Translations under genes and position numbers: made by a program | Shown: positions 51,774 to 60,590 of the stretch, piece by piece | Position numbering within the stretch: the first letter of the stretch is position 1 | How the letters are laid out: each line of letters opens with the position of its first letter | Source of the DNA: Saprospiraceae bacterium | GTDB taxonomy: Bacteria; Bacteroidota; Bacteroidia; Chitinophagales; Saprospiraceae | Reading direction: 5' to 3' | Assembly: GCA_028284395.1 (NCBI GenBank) | Contig: JANQRV010000441.1 | Span: 1-64,000 of the forward strand | Length of the DNA: 64,000 nucleotides | The notes under the pieces: model-generated | The model's database searches: none | What the model was told of the DNA's origin: nothing | Seen by the model: only the letters and a program-made list of their open reading frames with translations

Positions 51774-53504
51774 ATGGGAAGATTGTTCGGTTTCATTGCC
51801 TTTTTCATAATGACCTCGGTCGGGCCGGCTTTTACTCAAACTGAAATGAAGGATTACGAAGGAAGATGGGAAGGGGTCTTTGCAGGCCCTGATGTTTTTC
51901 GTTTTGAAGTTCTCCTAAAGCCATTAGAAAATGAGGAGGGGGATCTAACAATCTCTAATGGACAGTACGTCGTCCGACGCATCGGAAAATATCAAACGGG
52001 AGGAATGATTGCAATTGAATTGGGAGACGGACTTTCATTTCTTGGGCTTGCACCCGATTCAAAAGGGATGAGTGCCTTCATCACCGGTGGCATATTAAAA
52101 CATCACGTCCAATTGCAGCCACTATCCGATGGATCATATCGAGGAACTTGGAGTCCGCTGATGACGCTGCGGTTGTCTCCACTTAATTTTTTTTTAGAGG
52201 TCGGTAATGTTGAAGGTGAAAACTACACCGCTTTTCCCTTTTGGGGAGACCAGCGTTTTACGGGAACTTTCGCGGGTAATTTTCAGAAGCACGAGGACCA
52301 ATTGAATTTTCAAGATTTCAAGACGGGGATGCGTTTTCACGGTCGACTATTGCCCAATGCCATTCAATTAGATCTATCTTTTGCGGGTAGTGTCTTCACG
52401 ACCGTTGAGTTTCGTAGGTCCGAATCCGAATGGCAATTTGGGCCAGAAGAGTCGTCCGTCAACCCCGGTTATGTAGCGCCAGTCGATATGTCAGATGGTT
52501 GGCAAGTGGGGAAATTATCGCCAAGTGGGCCGGCCGTCAAGCTCTTACAACAAATGAGTGAGAAAATTTTGTCGGGAGATTTACCCAATATTCATGCTGT
52601 ACTAGTGGCCCAAAACGGCCAATTGCTTTTTGAAAGGTATTTTCAGGGATTTAAAGCGAATACGGCCCACGATCAGCGTTCGGTGGCCAAGAGTTTCGGG
52701 GCAGCGATGGTTGGTATTGCCATGGAGGAGGGGTTGTTAAAAAGCCCTGATCAACCCATTTACGAAGTGCTTCCGCCCCAATACCAATATACAAAGGATG
52801 AGAAAAAATCTGGCATTACGCTTCGACATCTCCTGACCATGAGTTCGGGATTGGATGCGATCGATTTTGGCATTCAGCGTAATTCTGCTGCCTCCGAAGG
52901 AAATTATCAACAGACAGCCGATTGGACCAAAACCATTCTTGAGGCACCTATGATTAATGATCCCGGTATTCGCTCCAATTACGGTTCGGCAAACCCTCAT
53001 CTTTTAGGGGTAGCAGTGGAATTTGTCACCAAGGAACCACTGGAAATATATATGGATCGTCGATTAATGTCTCCACTCGGGATCGAGAACTACATTTTGC
53101 AAACAGATCGAGTTGGTCGACCCTATTTTGGTGGAGGATGGTACTTTACGCCACGAGATATGTTGAAATTTGGTCAATTGCATCTCAATCAAGGTCGATG
53201 GAGCGATAAACAGGTTGTCACCAAAGAATGGTCCGAAGCTGTTTTAGCACGTCACCATCGGTTGGACAATGCCAATGACAAAAATGAGTATGGATTTCTA
53301 TGGTGGCATCGGGATTATGTCATTGGTGATCGCGTTTTTGCATCAATCGAAGCACGAGGGTCGGGAGGGCAATACATTTTTGTGATTCCTTCCCTGAATT
53401 TGACAGCAGCGATTACTAGTGGCAACTTTAGAAATGGCAAATTCATGTTGCCGGAGGAACTTATGCAAAATTACCTTCTACCCGCCATTCTGGTGAACCG
53501 TTAA
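51774..53504 (+). CDS. Serine hydrolase, class C beta-lactamase/penicillin-binding fold, exported
   Basis: This 576-residue enzyme has a signal peptide (about residues 1-21) and an N-terminal beta-rich region of unknown type (about 25-225) with WEGVFAGPDVFRFEV and repeated FAGNF-like strands. The C-terminal beta-lactamase/esterase domain has the nucleophile motif Ser303-x-x-Lys306 (QRSVAKSF), the second motif Tyr403 in SNYGSANP, and a final GSGGQYIF strand in place of KTG. TLRHLLTMSSGLD is the family hallmark. Members act as D-aminopeptidases, esterases or penicillin-binding proteins; the substrate is unknown and resistance should not be assumed. Confidence 0.9.
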   Translation: MGRLFGFIAFFIMTSVGPAFTQTEMKDYEGRWEGVFAGPDVFRFEVLLKPLENEEGDLTISNGQYVVRRIGKYQTGGMIAIELGDGLSFLGLAPDSKGMSAFITGGILKHHVQLQPLSDGSYRGTWSPLMTLRLSPLNFFLEVGNVEGENYTAFPFWGDQRFTGTFAGNFQKHEDQLNFQDFKTGMRFHGRLLPNAIQLDLSFAGSVFTTVEFRRSESEWQFGPEESSVNPGYVAPVDMSDGWQVGKLSPSGPAVKLLQQMSEKILSGDLPNIHAVLVAQNGQLLFERYFQGFKANTAHDQRSVAKSFGAAMVGIAMEEGLLKSPDQPIYEVLPPQYQYTKDEKKSGITLRHLLTMSSGLDAIDFGIQRNSAASEGNYQQTADWTKTILEAPMINDPGIRSNYGSANPHLLGVAVEFVTKEPLEIYMDRRLMSPLGIENYILQTDRVGRPYFGGGWYFTPRDMLKFGQLHLNQGRWSDKQVVTKEWSEAVLARHHRLDNANDKNEYGFLWWHRDYVIGDRVFASIEARGSGGQYIFVIPSLNLTAAITSGNFRNGKFMLPEELMQNYLLPAILVNR

Positions 53505-53582
53505 AAGCCACTCAATCAGAACCAAAAGCATTTTTTGGATAGATTCCAGGTCGGCGATTGGCGAAAATTACGGACTGGTTCA

Positions 53583-53601
53583 AACCCATTTCCCATGGGT
53601 T
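53583..53601. repeat. Inverted repeat between the serine hydrolase and ABC/M1 genes
   Basis: AACCCAT-TTCCC-ATGGGTT forms a 7-bp stem with a 5-base loop in the 212-bp gap. No T-run follows, so it is a weak terminator candidate or a possible regulatory site. Confidence 0.35.
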
Positions 53602-53716
53602 GACTACTTTCTACTTTCCATGATTTGGTATTTGTGCTACCTTTTTACAAAATGCTTTCATGACTTACCGGTTGTGAGAATCACCAGACTATTTTGTCGC
53701 ATCCAAAAAAGGAGTT

Positions 53717-56700
53717 ATGCACTTGTTTTCGATCGTCTTTAGATTTGAATTAGGTACCTGGTTGAGAACAACTGCTTTTTATGTTTATGGATTGGTATTC
53801 TTTGGCTTTGCTTTCATCACTTTTATCGGAACGGCTGGAATATTTGATTCCTCATCAGCTTCTACAGAAGTGCTCCGGGTTTTAAATGCTCCCTATGAGA
53901 TTCATTTTATGCTGCAGTACTTCAACAAGTTCTTTTTGTTTCTCTTGCCAGCTGTTATAGGGAGTACCGTTTACAAGGATTTTCGGTATCGGGTTCATGC
54001 TATCACGTATTCCTTCCCGGTTCGGAAAGGGCCGTATTTGCTGGGTAAATTCTTGAGTGCTTGGCTGATCGTTATTTTTCTGACCTGTCTGGTAGGGTTG
54101 GCTTTTCTCATCGGAGAGTGGGTTCCGGGAATACGGGCAGAAATGATTGGAACCACTCAAATTTTAGGTTACGTCAATGCCTACTTCATTTACGTTTTCC
54201 CAAATATGCTATCGCTGGGATTAATCGTTTTTTCAGTTGTGTTGTACAGCCGGAATATTTATTCTGGGTTTATGATGGTGGTTGTTTTTTTCTTTTTGCA
54301 GCTAATCGTTCAAAATGGACTGGGGGGAGCTGGGTATCTTCGTTTGATGGCAATCGTGGATCCATTTGGGCAAAGCGCTTTTGAGTACGTGACCAACGGA
54401 TGGTCCCTGGAAGAGCAACGTGTCAAGTTGCCCCCGGTAACGGCGATAGTCGTATTCAATCGTCTCCTTTGGCTTGCAATCGGTTCCTGTATTTTTGGGG
54501 TGGTCTATCGCAGGTTTTCTTTTTCGGAATCGTCAGAGATGCGCAGAGGTTACAATCAGAACCAGCCTGAAACCAGCGACCCAAAAGGACTCGATCACGG
54601 CCTTGGGACGAGTTATCCAGAAGTTTCCTATTCTTACTCTTTTGCGATGCACTGCAAAACCCTTTGGCACCTGTCGATTGTTGATTTCCGATATATTATC
54701 CGCAGTCGCTATTTTGCTCTGCTCGTCGTTTTTGCCATACTTGCCGTAGTATTTGCCCTCGCTCGGGTAAGCAACTTAGAAGATATGAGACTTCTTCCGG
54801 TTACACGGGTGATGATGACGGTCCCCACTTTCTTTTTTACAATGATCATCATCCTGCTGACTTTTTTGTTTTCGGGAATGGTAGTTCATCGGTCTAGGAT
54901 GGCCGGTATGGACCAATTGTTGGATGTAACTCCCATTCCCAATTGGGTTTTATTGGGGGCTAAGGTGTTGGCGTTATTGAAGATGCAGGCAATTTTGCTT
55001 TTGATCCTGATGCTCTCCGGGATCCTTATTCAATTGATGAACGGCCATTACCAATTGAGGCTTGACCTATATCTGTTTCATCTATATGTAGTTGTTTGGC
55101 CGATGTTGATAATTTGGGCTTTTGCTGCGGTATTCGTTCAAACGCTATTCCGCAATGCTTACTTAGGGTTGTTTCTATTACTTGTGGGATGGTTAGGAAT
55201 CGGTAGCTTGCCGCAAGCTGGAATACAGACCAGGCTACTGCAGTTTAATACCCCACCGATGTTGACCTACTCGGATCTGGATGGGTATGGTCAACAACTG
55301 AAATCGTACTTTTTATTGGAAAGTTACTGGTGGAGTTTTGGGATGCTACTGTTGATGCTTGCTGGTTGCTTATGGTTTAGAGGATTGCCGGTGGGATTTG
55401 GTGAGCGGCTTCGATTGGCTCGCAGGGGGCTAACGTTTTGGCCAAGTTTGACATTCGCCCTGTTGTTGTTGATGACCTCGGTTCTGGGCTTTAGCATTTA
55501 CGAAGCAGAGAATGCAATTACTAATCCGTGGAAGGATCGGTCCCGAACCGACTACTTCGCCGAATTCGAGAAGGCCTATAGGAATTACGAAACGCTTCCT
55601 CAACCGATCATTACAGCCATCCATCTGGAAGTAGAACTCTTTCCGGAGAACAATTCTTTCAATAGCAAAGGAAACTATACATTGGTGAATCGATCGACGA
55701 CCAAGATCGATACCCTTCTATTGAGAACGGGGTTTGATGAAGTAAGCACATTTCGAATAGCAGTTCCTCATGAAATGGTTCGGAGAGATGCCACCATGCA
55801 ATTTTACGTAATGAAACTCAAGGAGTCTCTTGCTCCTGGTGACAGTACGATATTGGAATTTAAGGTCACCAACAAAGAGAATCAGCTTTTTGAAAGAAAC
55901 TCGAATGTATTGACCAACGGAACGTTCCTGATGAGTGATGCATTTCCCCGGATTGGCTATTCTTTTGAGCGAGAGTACCTCCATCCGGGCGATGATCTTG
56001 CCCGCACTCGAAATTATGTATCGAGTGATGCCCATCTCATCCGATTCGAGACGATCGTTGGGACCAGTGGCGATCAGATTGCTATTGCTCCTGGTAACCT
56101 TGAACGAAGTTGGTCTGAACAGGGGCGGAATTATTTCCATTATAAGGCGGATCAGCCCATAAAATTCTTCTGGGGCTACAATTCTGGCCGCTTCAGCATT
56201 GCAAAAGATCATTGGAGAGATATCAAGCTAGAAATCTATCATCACAAGGATCACGACTACAACATCGGTCAAATGATGAAAGGACTCCAATCGGCGTTGG
56301 ACTACAACACTAAGTTTTTTAGCCCGTATGGTCACCGGCAAATACGGATTGTGGAATTCCCTCAATCAGAAGGTACATTTGCAACTACCGGTGTCAATAA
56401 CATTATGATGTCGGAGGCTCGGTTCATACTGAACTCAGACACTATCTCCGAAAAGATCGACCTGGCATTCTACATTGCTGCTCATGAATTGACGCATCAA
56501 TGGTGGGGTAATCAGGTCATTCCGGGAAATGCAGTTGGATCCCGGATGATTACTGAAAGCATTACTGAATACATTACTTTACGGGTCTATGAAAACCAGT
56601 ATGGGCCTCAACATGCACATCGGTTCCTGCGAAAGCAACGACAACGCTACTTCGAGGGGCGGAATCATGAACCAGATGCTGAGCCATCGTTGATGTTTGC

Positions 56701-57235
56701 CAAGCCAGAACAGCAGTATCTAACCTATGGCAAAGGTGCGATGGCTTTTCATGCTTTAAGCCGACTTTGGGGGGAGGAAGAACTAAATGCTCTGCTTCGC
56801 GATTTTCTGAAGCAATACCCGGGGGCTCATCCCCCATATCCGACTTCCATTGACCTGGTGGAGGAGCTTAGGGGAAGCATGCCGGATTCACTTCAATATC
56901 TAATAGCGGACTATTTCGAAACCGTAACCACTTATGACAATGGGATTAAGCAGGTCACTATTTCAGATTCTGAAAAGCCGGGATATCTAATATCCATTGA
57001 TCTTCAGATCGGTAAAAGCGGCAGCCGTAGCACCGATATCAATGATCTGATCGAAATCGGCTTTTACAATCATCGGGATGACTTGTTTAAAATAGCGCGC
57101 GTGCGCGTACATGGAAAGCGACAAAAAATTAATTTTCATATGGATAAAGCTCCCGCAAAAATTGTCCTAGATCCGAATCTTCTGTTATTAGATGCCAACC
57201 TGGAGGATAATACTTTTGTCTGTCATGGATCCTGA
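53717..57235 (+). CDS. ABC-2 type permease fused to M1 aminopeptidase
   Basis: This 1172-residue fusion has two permease halves of about six helices each (residues 1-270 and about 310-600) followed by an extracytoplasmic M1 metallopeptidase domain (about 620-1160). The zinc site is H923-E924-x-x-H927 (AHELTHQWWGNQ) with Glu947 in the TESITEY motif. The usual exopeptidase GxMEN loop is altered (TTGVNNIMMSE). Such fusions normally pair with an ABC ATPase gene immediately upstream, but here the upstream gene is a serine hydrolase and no ATPase is near. An unusually good ribosome site, AAAGGAG, lies six bases before the ATG. The transported or cleaved substrate is unknown. Confidence 0.9.
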   Translation: MHLFSIVFRFELGTWLRTTAFYVYGLVFFGFAFITFIGTAGIFDSSSASTEVLRVLNAPYEIHFMLQYFNKFFLFLLPAVIGSTVYKDFRYRVHAITYSFPVRKGPYLLGKFLSAWLIVIFLTCLVGLAFLIGEWVPGIRAEMIGTTQILGYVNAYFIYVFPNMLSLGLIVFSVVLYSRNIYSGFMMVVVFFFLQLIVQNGLGGAGYLRLMAIVDPFGQSAFEYVTNGWSLEEQRVKLPPVTAIVVFNRLLWLAIGSCIFGVVYRRFSFSESSEMRRGYNQNQPETSDPKGLDHGLGTSYPEVSYSYSFAMHCKTLWHLSIVDFRYIIRSRYFALLVVFAILAVVFALARVSNLEDMRLLPVTRVMMTVPTFFFTMIIILLTFLFSGMVVHRSRMAGMDQLLDVTPIPNWVLLGAKVLALLKMQAILLLILMLSGILIQLMNGHYQLRLDLYLFHLYVVVWPMLIIWAFAAVFVQTLFRNAYLGLFLLLVGWLGIGSLPQAGIQTRLLQFNTPPMLTYSDLDGYGQQLKSYFLLESYWWSFGMLLLMLAGCLWFRGLPVGFGERLRLARRGLTFWPSLTFALLLLMTSVLGFSIYEAENAITNPWKDRSRTDYFAEFEKAYRNYETLPQPIITAIHLEVELFPENNSFNSKGNYTLVNRSTTKIDTLLLRTGFDEVSTFRIAVPHEMVRRDATMQFYVMKLKESLAPGDSTILEFKVTNKENQLFERNSNVLTNGTFLMSDAFPRIGYSFEREYLHPGDDLARTRNYVSSDAHLIRFETIVGTSGDQIAIAPGNLERSWSEQGRNYFHYKADQPIKFFWGYNSGRFSIAKDHWRDIKLEIYHHKDHDYNIGQMMKGLQSALDYNTKFFSPYGHRQIRIVEFPQSEGTFATTGVNNIMMSEARFILNSDTISEKIDLAFYIAAHELTHQWWGNQVIPGNAVGSRMITESITEYITLRVYENQYGPQHAHRFLRKQRQRYFEGRNHEPDAEPSLMFAKPEQQYLTYGKGAMAFHALSRLWGEEELNALLRDFLKQYPGAHPPYPTSIDLVEELRGSMPDSLQYLIADYFETVTTYDNGIKQVTISDSEKPGYLISIDLQIGKSGSRSTDINDLIEIGFYNHRDDLFKIARVRVHGKRQKINFHMDKAPAKIVLDPNLLLLDANLEDNTFVCHGS

Positions 57236-57268
57236 GGTTTTTGTTTCCTGCAAAAACCCATTATTTTT
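57236..57268 (+). terminator. Probable terminator after the ABC/M1 gene
   Basis: GGTTTTTG (57236-57243) pairs perfectly with CAAAAACC (57251-57258) across a 7-base loop, starting right after the stop codon. CATTATTTTT follows, giving a modest T-run. Confidence 0.55.
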
Positions 57269-57304
57269 GCAACCCTTTTAGGGGAGCTAAAAGCGTTACT
57301 TTTC

Positions 57305-58021
57305 ATGCCGACTAAGATTGAACTTTATTGGAGCACTTTCTTTGGCGTTTCACCTGCTGAATTAAGGAAACCGGGATTGACGGTAGTGCCGCATGCTGGA
57401 TTAAAAGGGTATCGTGGAGCCTGGATTTTCGTTAGAGAGCGATGTATCATCCTTTCCGTACCACCGGAATCAGTCAATGAAATAGTGCAGAAGGTAGGAA
57501 AAGTTGGCATCAATTGGGAAAGTGCCCTCCATTTAGAAATACCGCAAAAGTTATTTGGAAGGCGAATCGTGAAGCATATCGGACCAGTCTTTCAGGGATA
57601 TTATGATCGATCCAACCTACCCGTCGCGCCATCCGAGCAAATAAGACAAATCCAGCATGGGCAGGACCTGGTGGCATTGCATAAACTAAGTGATTCGGGC
57701 GACCCAAATGGTTGGAGAGATAGTGGTTTGGAGGCAACCCAACATCAGGCCTACGGATACTGGCATCAGGGCACCCTGGTTGCAGCTGCCAATTACAAAC
57801 TAATGTTGGGGCAAGCTGGTTTTATCGGAGTTTTCACTCATCCGGGTTACCGGGGTCAGGGGTTTGGCCAGGCTGTTGTAAAGGCGGTGGTGGCCAAGCT
57901 ACTTTCCAAAGATTTACTAGTCCTTTATCAAACCTTGATGTCGAACCAATCGTCAATTGGTTTGGCCCAACAAGTTGGAATCAGAGAATATGCCCAAAAC
58001 ATAGCTGTTAGATTGAAATAA
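57305..58021 (+). CDS. GNAT family acetyltransferase with N-terminal extension
   Basis: This 238-residue protein has a GNAT core in its C-terminal half. GFIGVFTHPGYRGQGFGQAVVKAVVAKLL contains the acetyl-CoA binding RGQGFG loop, and NQSSIGLAQQVGIREYAQNIAVRL is the closing helix-strand. The first 130 residues (YWSTFFGVSPAELRKPGLTV onward) form a separate region typical of a Bacteroidota GNAT subgroup whose substrate is unknown. It is 69 bp after the ABC/M1 gene, behind a probable terminator, and 28 bp before another acetyltransferase gene, so the two GNAT genes may be co-transcribed. Confidence 0.82.
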   Translation: MPTKIELYWSTFFGVSPAELRKPGLTVVPHAGLKGYRGAWIFVRERCIILSVPPESVNEIVQKVGKVGINWESALHLEIPQKLFGRRIVKHIGPVFQGYYDRSNLPVAPSEQIRQIQHGQDLVALHKLSDSGDPNGWRDSGLEATQHQAYGYWHQGTLVAAANYKLMLGQAGFIGVFTHPGYRGQGFGQAVVKAVVAKLLSKDLLVLYQTLMSNQSSIGLAQQVGIREYAQNIAVRLK

Positions 58022-58049
58022 ATTTCACCTTTAAACGGATATTGAGAAC

Positions 58050-58583
58050 ATGAAGGTTCAAATAAGAAAAGAGCGTGCTACCGATTATGATCAGGTGGAG
58101 CAAGTCATCGAATCAGCCTTTCGAAGCGTTGATTACAGTGATCAGACCGAACACAAATTGGTGAACAGGCTGAGAAATTCTTCTGCTTTTATCCCCGATT
58201 TATCCCTGGTGGCCATCAGCGACGATCAGATCGTCGGCCATATTTTGGTGACCAGGATTCACATAGAAAATGAGCATCATCGGGTATTTCCTTCGTTGGC
58301 ACTCGCCCCGGTCTCCGTTCTGCCAGCATTTCAAAAACAAGGAATTGGAAGACAACTGATCGAGGAAGCTCACCGTATTGCTAAAAGACTGGGTCACGGG
58401 TCCATTATCCTTTTGGGCCATGCTGATTATTATCCAAGATTTGGTTACGTGCCTACCAGTCATTATGGGATTCGGCTTCCCTTTGAAGCTCCCGAGGAAA
58501 ACTGCATGGTTTTGGAGTTGATGGAGGATGGTTTGGCGGGAGTGCAGGGCGTTGTTGTTTATCCCTCCGCTTTTTTTGAATGA
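58050..58583 (+). CDS. YhbS-like GNAT N-acetyltransferase
   Basis: This 177-residue acetyltransferase follows the YhbS pattern: VQIRKERATDYDQVEQVIESAF, LVNRLRNSSAFIPDLSLVAI, IVGHILVTRI, SLALAPVSVLPAFQKQGIGRQLIEEAHRIA with the acetyl-CoA loop QKQGIG, and IILLGHADYYPRFGYVPTSHYGIRLPF. The family has no firmly known substrate. It is 28 bp downstream of another GNAT gene and 107 bp upstream of a GyrI-like gene on the same strand. Confidence 0.9.
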   Translation: MKVQIRKERATDYDQVEQVIESAFRSVDYSDQTEHKLVNRLRNSSAFIPDLSLVAISDDQIVGHILVTRIHIENEHHRVFPSLALAPVSVLPAFQKQGIGRQLIEEAHRIAKRLGHGSIILLGHADYYPRFGYVPTSHYGIRLPFEAPEENCMVLELMEDGLAGVQGVVVYPSAFFE

Positions 58584-58690
58584 TAGTAAAAAAAACACGC
58601 CAGGCTCCTGACATAGTGTTGTCACTAACTGCTTCTACATTTGTACTCGTTATTCATAGTCATCACCTGCTTAAAAAACTCAAATCTGTT

Positions 58691-59155
58691 ATGAGTACAC
58701 AACCACTCGAAGCTTTTTACATTATTGGCCATGCTGTGAAGACCATCAATCAAAATGGACAATCTGCGGAAGATCTGGCGGCACTATGGGATAAGTTCCT
58801 TTCGGATAACAGTACTAAAGACATTCCCAATCGTTTGGGAAAAGACATTTACTGTGTTTACACGGAATATGAAGGAGATCATACCAAACCGTACACAGCT
58901 GTATTAGGGCACAAAGTCAGCAACCTAAAAGAAGTACCCAAAGGGCTAAAAGGCATCACAGTGGTGTCGGGCAATTACCGCAGATTTTTGGCAAAGGGCA
59001 GTTTGATGGAGGGGGCCGTTGAGAAGGCTTGGAAAACAATCTGGTCTGAGCCGCTTCAAAGAGCTTATAGTGCTGATTTTGAAGTATATGGTGCCAATGC
59101 AATGGATCCTGAGCGAGCTGAAGTAGAGATTTTTGTGGGGGTTGATTCCGACTAA
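58691..59155 (+). CDS. GyrI-like/AraC effector-binding domain protein
   Basis: This 154-residue protein consists of one GyrI-like (SHS2/AraC effector-binding) domain. The start MSTQPLEAFYIIGHAVKTIN is preferred over an upstream in-frame ATG that adds 37 non-family residues. Typical features are LAALWDKFLSD, DIYCVYTEYEGDHTKPYTAVLGHKV, KGITVVSGNYRRFLAKG and the ending AEVEIFVGVDSD. Stand-alone members bind or hydrolyse small hydrophobic, often cationic molecules and can protect against toxins or drugs. No transcription factor domain is attached. Confidence 0.85.
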   Translation: MSTQPLEAFYIIGHAVKTINQNGQSAEDLAALWDKFLSDNSTKDIPNRLGKDIYCVYTEYEGDHTKPYTAVLGHKVSNLKEVPKGLKGITVVSGNYRRFLAKGSLMEGAVEKAWKTIWSEPLQRAYSADFEVYGANAMDPERAEVEIFVGVDSD

Positions 59156-59226
59156 TTTGACCGGTCGCCAATGGGCCGATAATGAGGAAGCCTGACTTTG
59201 CGTTCTTAAGGTAAAAGTTCGCCAAA

Positions 59227-59946
59227 ATGATTTACAGAATAGTATGCCTGATTGGGGCTATGACAATGCTGTTTTCCAGTTGTCAAACACCGGGGACAAT
59301 GGTTTCAGCCGATCCCGCACGTCAACAATTGACAAAACCAGAGATCATCACAGAGTCTCTTTTCGATGCAAATAACAGTACCATCAGCGAAGCGGATATT
59401 CAGCGCTTACTAAACGGTAGAATTGTCATTCCCGATTCCTTACGTATAGCGGTTTATAAGTATGGTGGTACCTCTGTGAATCGCTATTACTCTTCTTACT
59501 GGACCAACGAAGAGTATCTTAAGACCCAACAAAGCTTTTTAGATAGTCTTGTTGCCCAGTTGAAACCATGCCGAAAAATTGAGGAGGTTGTGTTGGTACC
59601 CTCACTAATGACGTCGGGTAATCCTGGTATTACGCAGCTACGGGAAGCAGCGGTGCGATTGCAAGCGGATCTACTACTGGTTTTTTCTGTCAATAGCGAC
59701 ATCTATTACAAATACAAAGCTTTGCAAAAAAACGAGTCGAAGGCTTTTGCTACTTGCGAAACCATTCTCTTGGATACCAGAACTGGGGTAATTCCACATT
59801 CCAGCGTGGTAACGAAAGAGAATTTGCTGGTCAAGGAAAAGGAAGATTGGACAAATCAGGAATTACGGAAGCGGGCTGAAAATGGCGCCATTGCTCTAAC
59901 CCTGATGGAAGCGGGTCAGAGGGTGACAGCGTTTTTAGACCGCTAA
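59227..59946 (+). CDS. Lipoprotein of unknown function
   Basis: This 239-residue predicted lipoprotein has the lipobox LFSS-C (about residue 20) followed by QTPGTMVSAD. The mature part alternates helices and strands: ITQLREAAVRLQADLLLVFSVNSDIY and CETILLDTRTGVIPHSSVVTKE suggest a nucleotide- or Rossmann-like sheet, as in some envelope assembly lipoproteins, but I cannot name a family. It stands 87 bp before the ECF sigma gene; a 20-bp near-palindrome lies just after its stop codon. Confidence 0.72.
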   Translation: MIYRIVCLIGAMTMLFSSCQTPGTMVSADPARQQLTKPEIITESLFDANNSTISEADIQRLLNGRIVIPDSLRIAVYKYGGTSVNRYYSSYWTNEEYLKTQQSFLDSLVAQLKPCRKIEEVVLVPSLMTSGNPGITQLREAAVRLQADLLLVFSVNSDIYYKYKALQKNESKAFATCETILLDTRTGVIPHSSVVTKENLLVKEKEDWTNQELRKRAENGAIALTLMEAGQRVTAFLDR

Positions 59947-59955
59947 ACGACCTTG

Positions 59956-59975
59956 AGTACTGCAATTGCAGCACT
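59956..59975. repeat. 20-bp near-perfect inverted repeat upstream of the ECF sigma gene
   Basis: CTGCAATTGCAG forms the perfect core, extended by AGT and ACT on the two sides with one mismatched pair. It lies 10 bases after the lipoprotein stop and 57 bases before the ECF sigma start. It could be an operator or a weak terminator; no T-run follows. Confidence 0.4.
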
Positions 59976-60032
59976 TAGACCGCATCTTGCATCTATCTCA
60001 TTGTCCGAGTATCAAATTCCAATCATTGCAAG

Positions 60033-60587
60033 ATGATTTCAAAGCAAGAGAAAAGGTTGATCGAAGCGTGCATTCGTGGTGATCGAAGAGCACAAAGCCG
60101 ATTGTATGACCAATACCACCGGCGTTTGTTTGGTGTGTGTCTGAGGTATGCTGCTAATAAACAAGAGGCAGAAGATTTTCTCCTAGAGGGCTTTTTCCGC
60201 ATTTTTCGTGGCCTTTCCCAATTCAATTATCGGAGTTCCATTTATAGCTGGATGCGTAAGGTAGTTGTCAATACCGCATTGATGCAATTGCGTAAGAAAC
60301 ATGTTTTCAATTTTTCAATGCTCGAACTTCAGGAGGGGGATTCCGTCACCGACCCTGATATACTTCACCAACTGAGTAATGAAGATCTTGTCAAGGTGAT
60401 TCGCAAATTACCAAGGGGAGCACGGATCATTTTTAATCTTTATGCCATCGAAGGCTATTCTCATCCGGAGATTGCCGCAGAAATGGGAATCTCCGAAAGT
60501 ACCTCACGGTCTCAATATACTCGGGCTAAAAAAACGCTCCGGCATTTGTTGAAACGGGACTATTCTTCCTTTACCTCCTTTCAATGA
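60033..60587 (+). CDS. ECF family RNA polymerase sigma factor
   Basis: This 184-residue alternative sigma factor has only regions 2 and 4. Region 2 (about residues 10-80) reads LIEACIRGDRRAQSRLYDQYHRRLFGVCLRYAANKQEAEDFLLEGFFRIFRGLSQF. Region 4 (about 120-175) reads VIRKLPRGARIIFNLYAIEGYSHPEIAAEMGISESTSRSQYTRAKKTL, including the helix-turn-helix. The next gene begins 3 bp after the stop and encodes a single-pass membrane protein that looks like its anti-sigma factor, so activity is probably released by an envelope signal. The target promoters are unknown. Confidence 0.93.
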   Translation: MISKQEKRLIEACIRGDRRAQSRLYDQYHRRLFGVCLRYAANKQEAEDFLLEGFFRIFRGLSQFNYRSSIYSWMRKVVVNTALMQLRKKHVFNFSMLELQEGDSVTDPDILHQLSNEDLVKVIRKLPRGARIIFNLYAIEGYSHPEIAAEMGISESTSRSQYTRAKKTLRHLLKRDYSSFTSFQ

Positions 60588-60590
60588 TTC

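Noticed and set aside
51774-53504. Calling the serine hydrolase an antibiotic-resistance beta-lactamase
   Set aside because: The fold is shared by esterases and D-aminopeptidases, the third motif is not KTG, and a long extra N-terminal domain is present.
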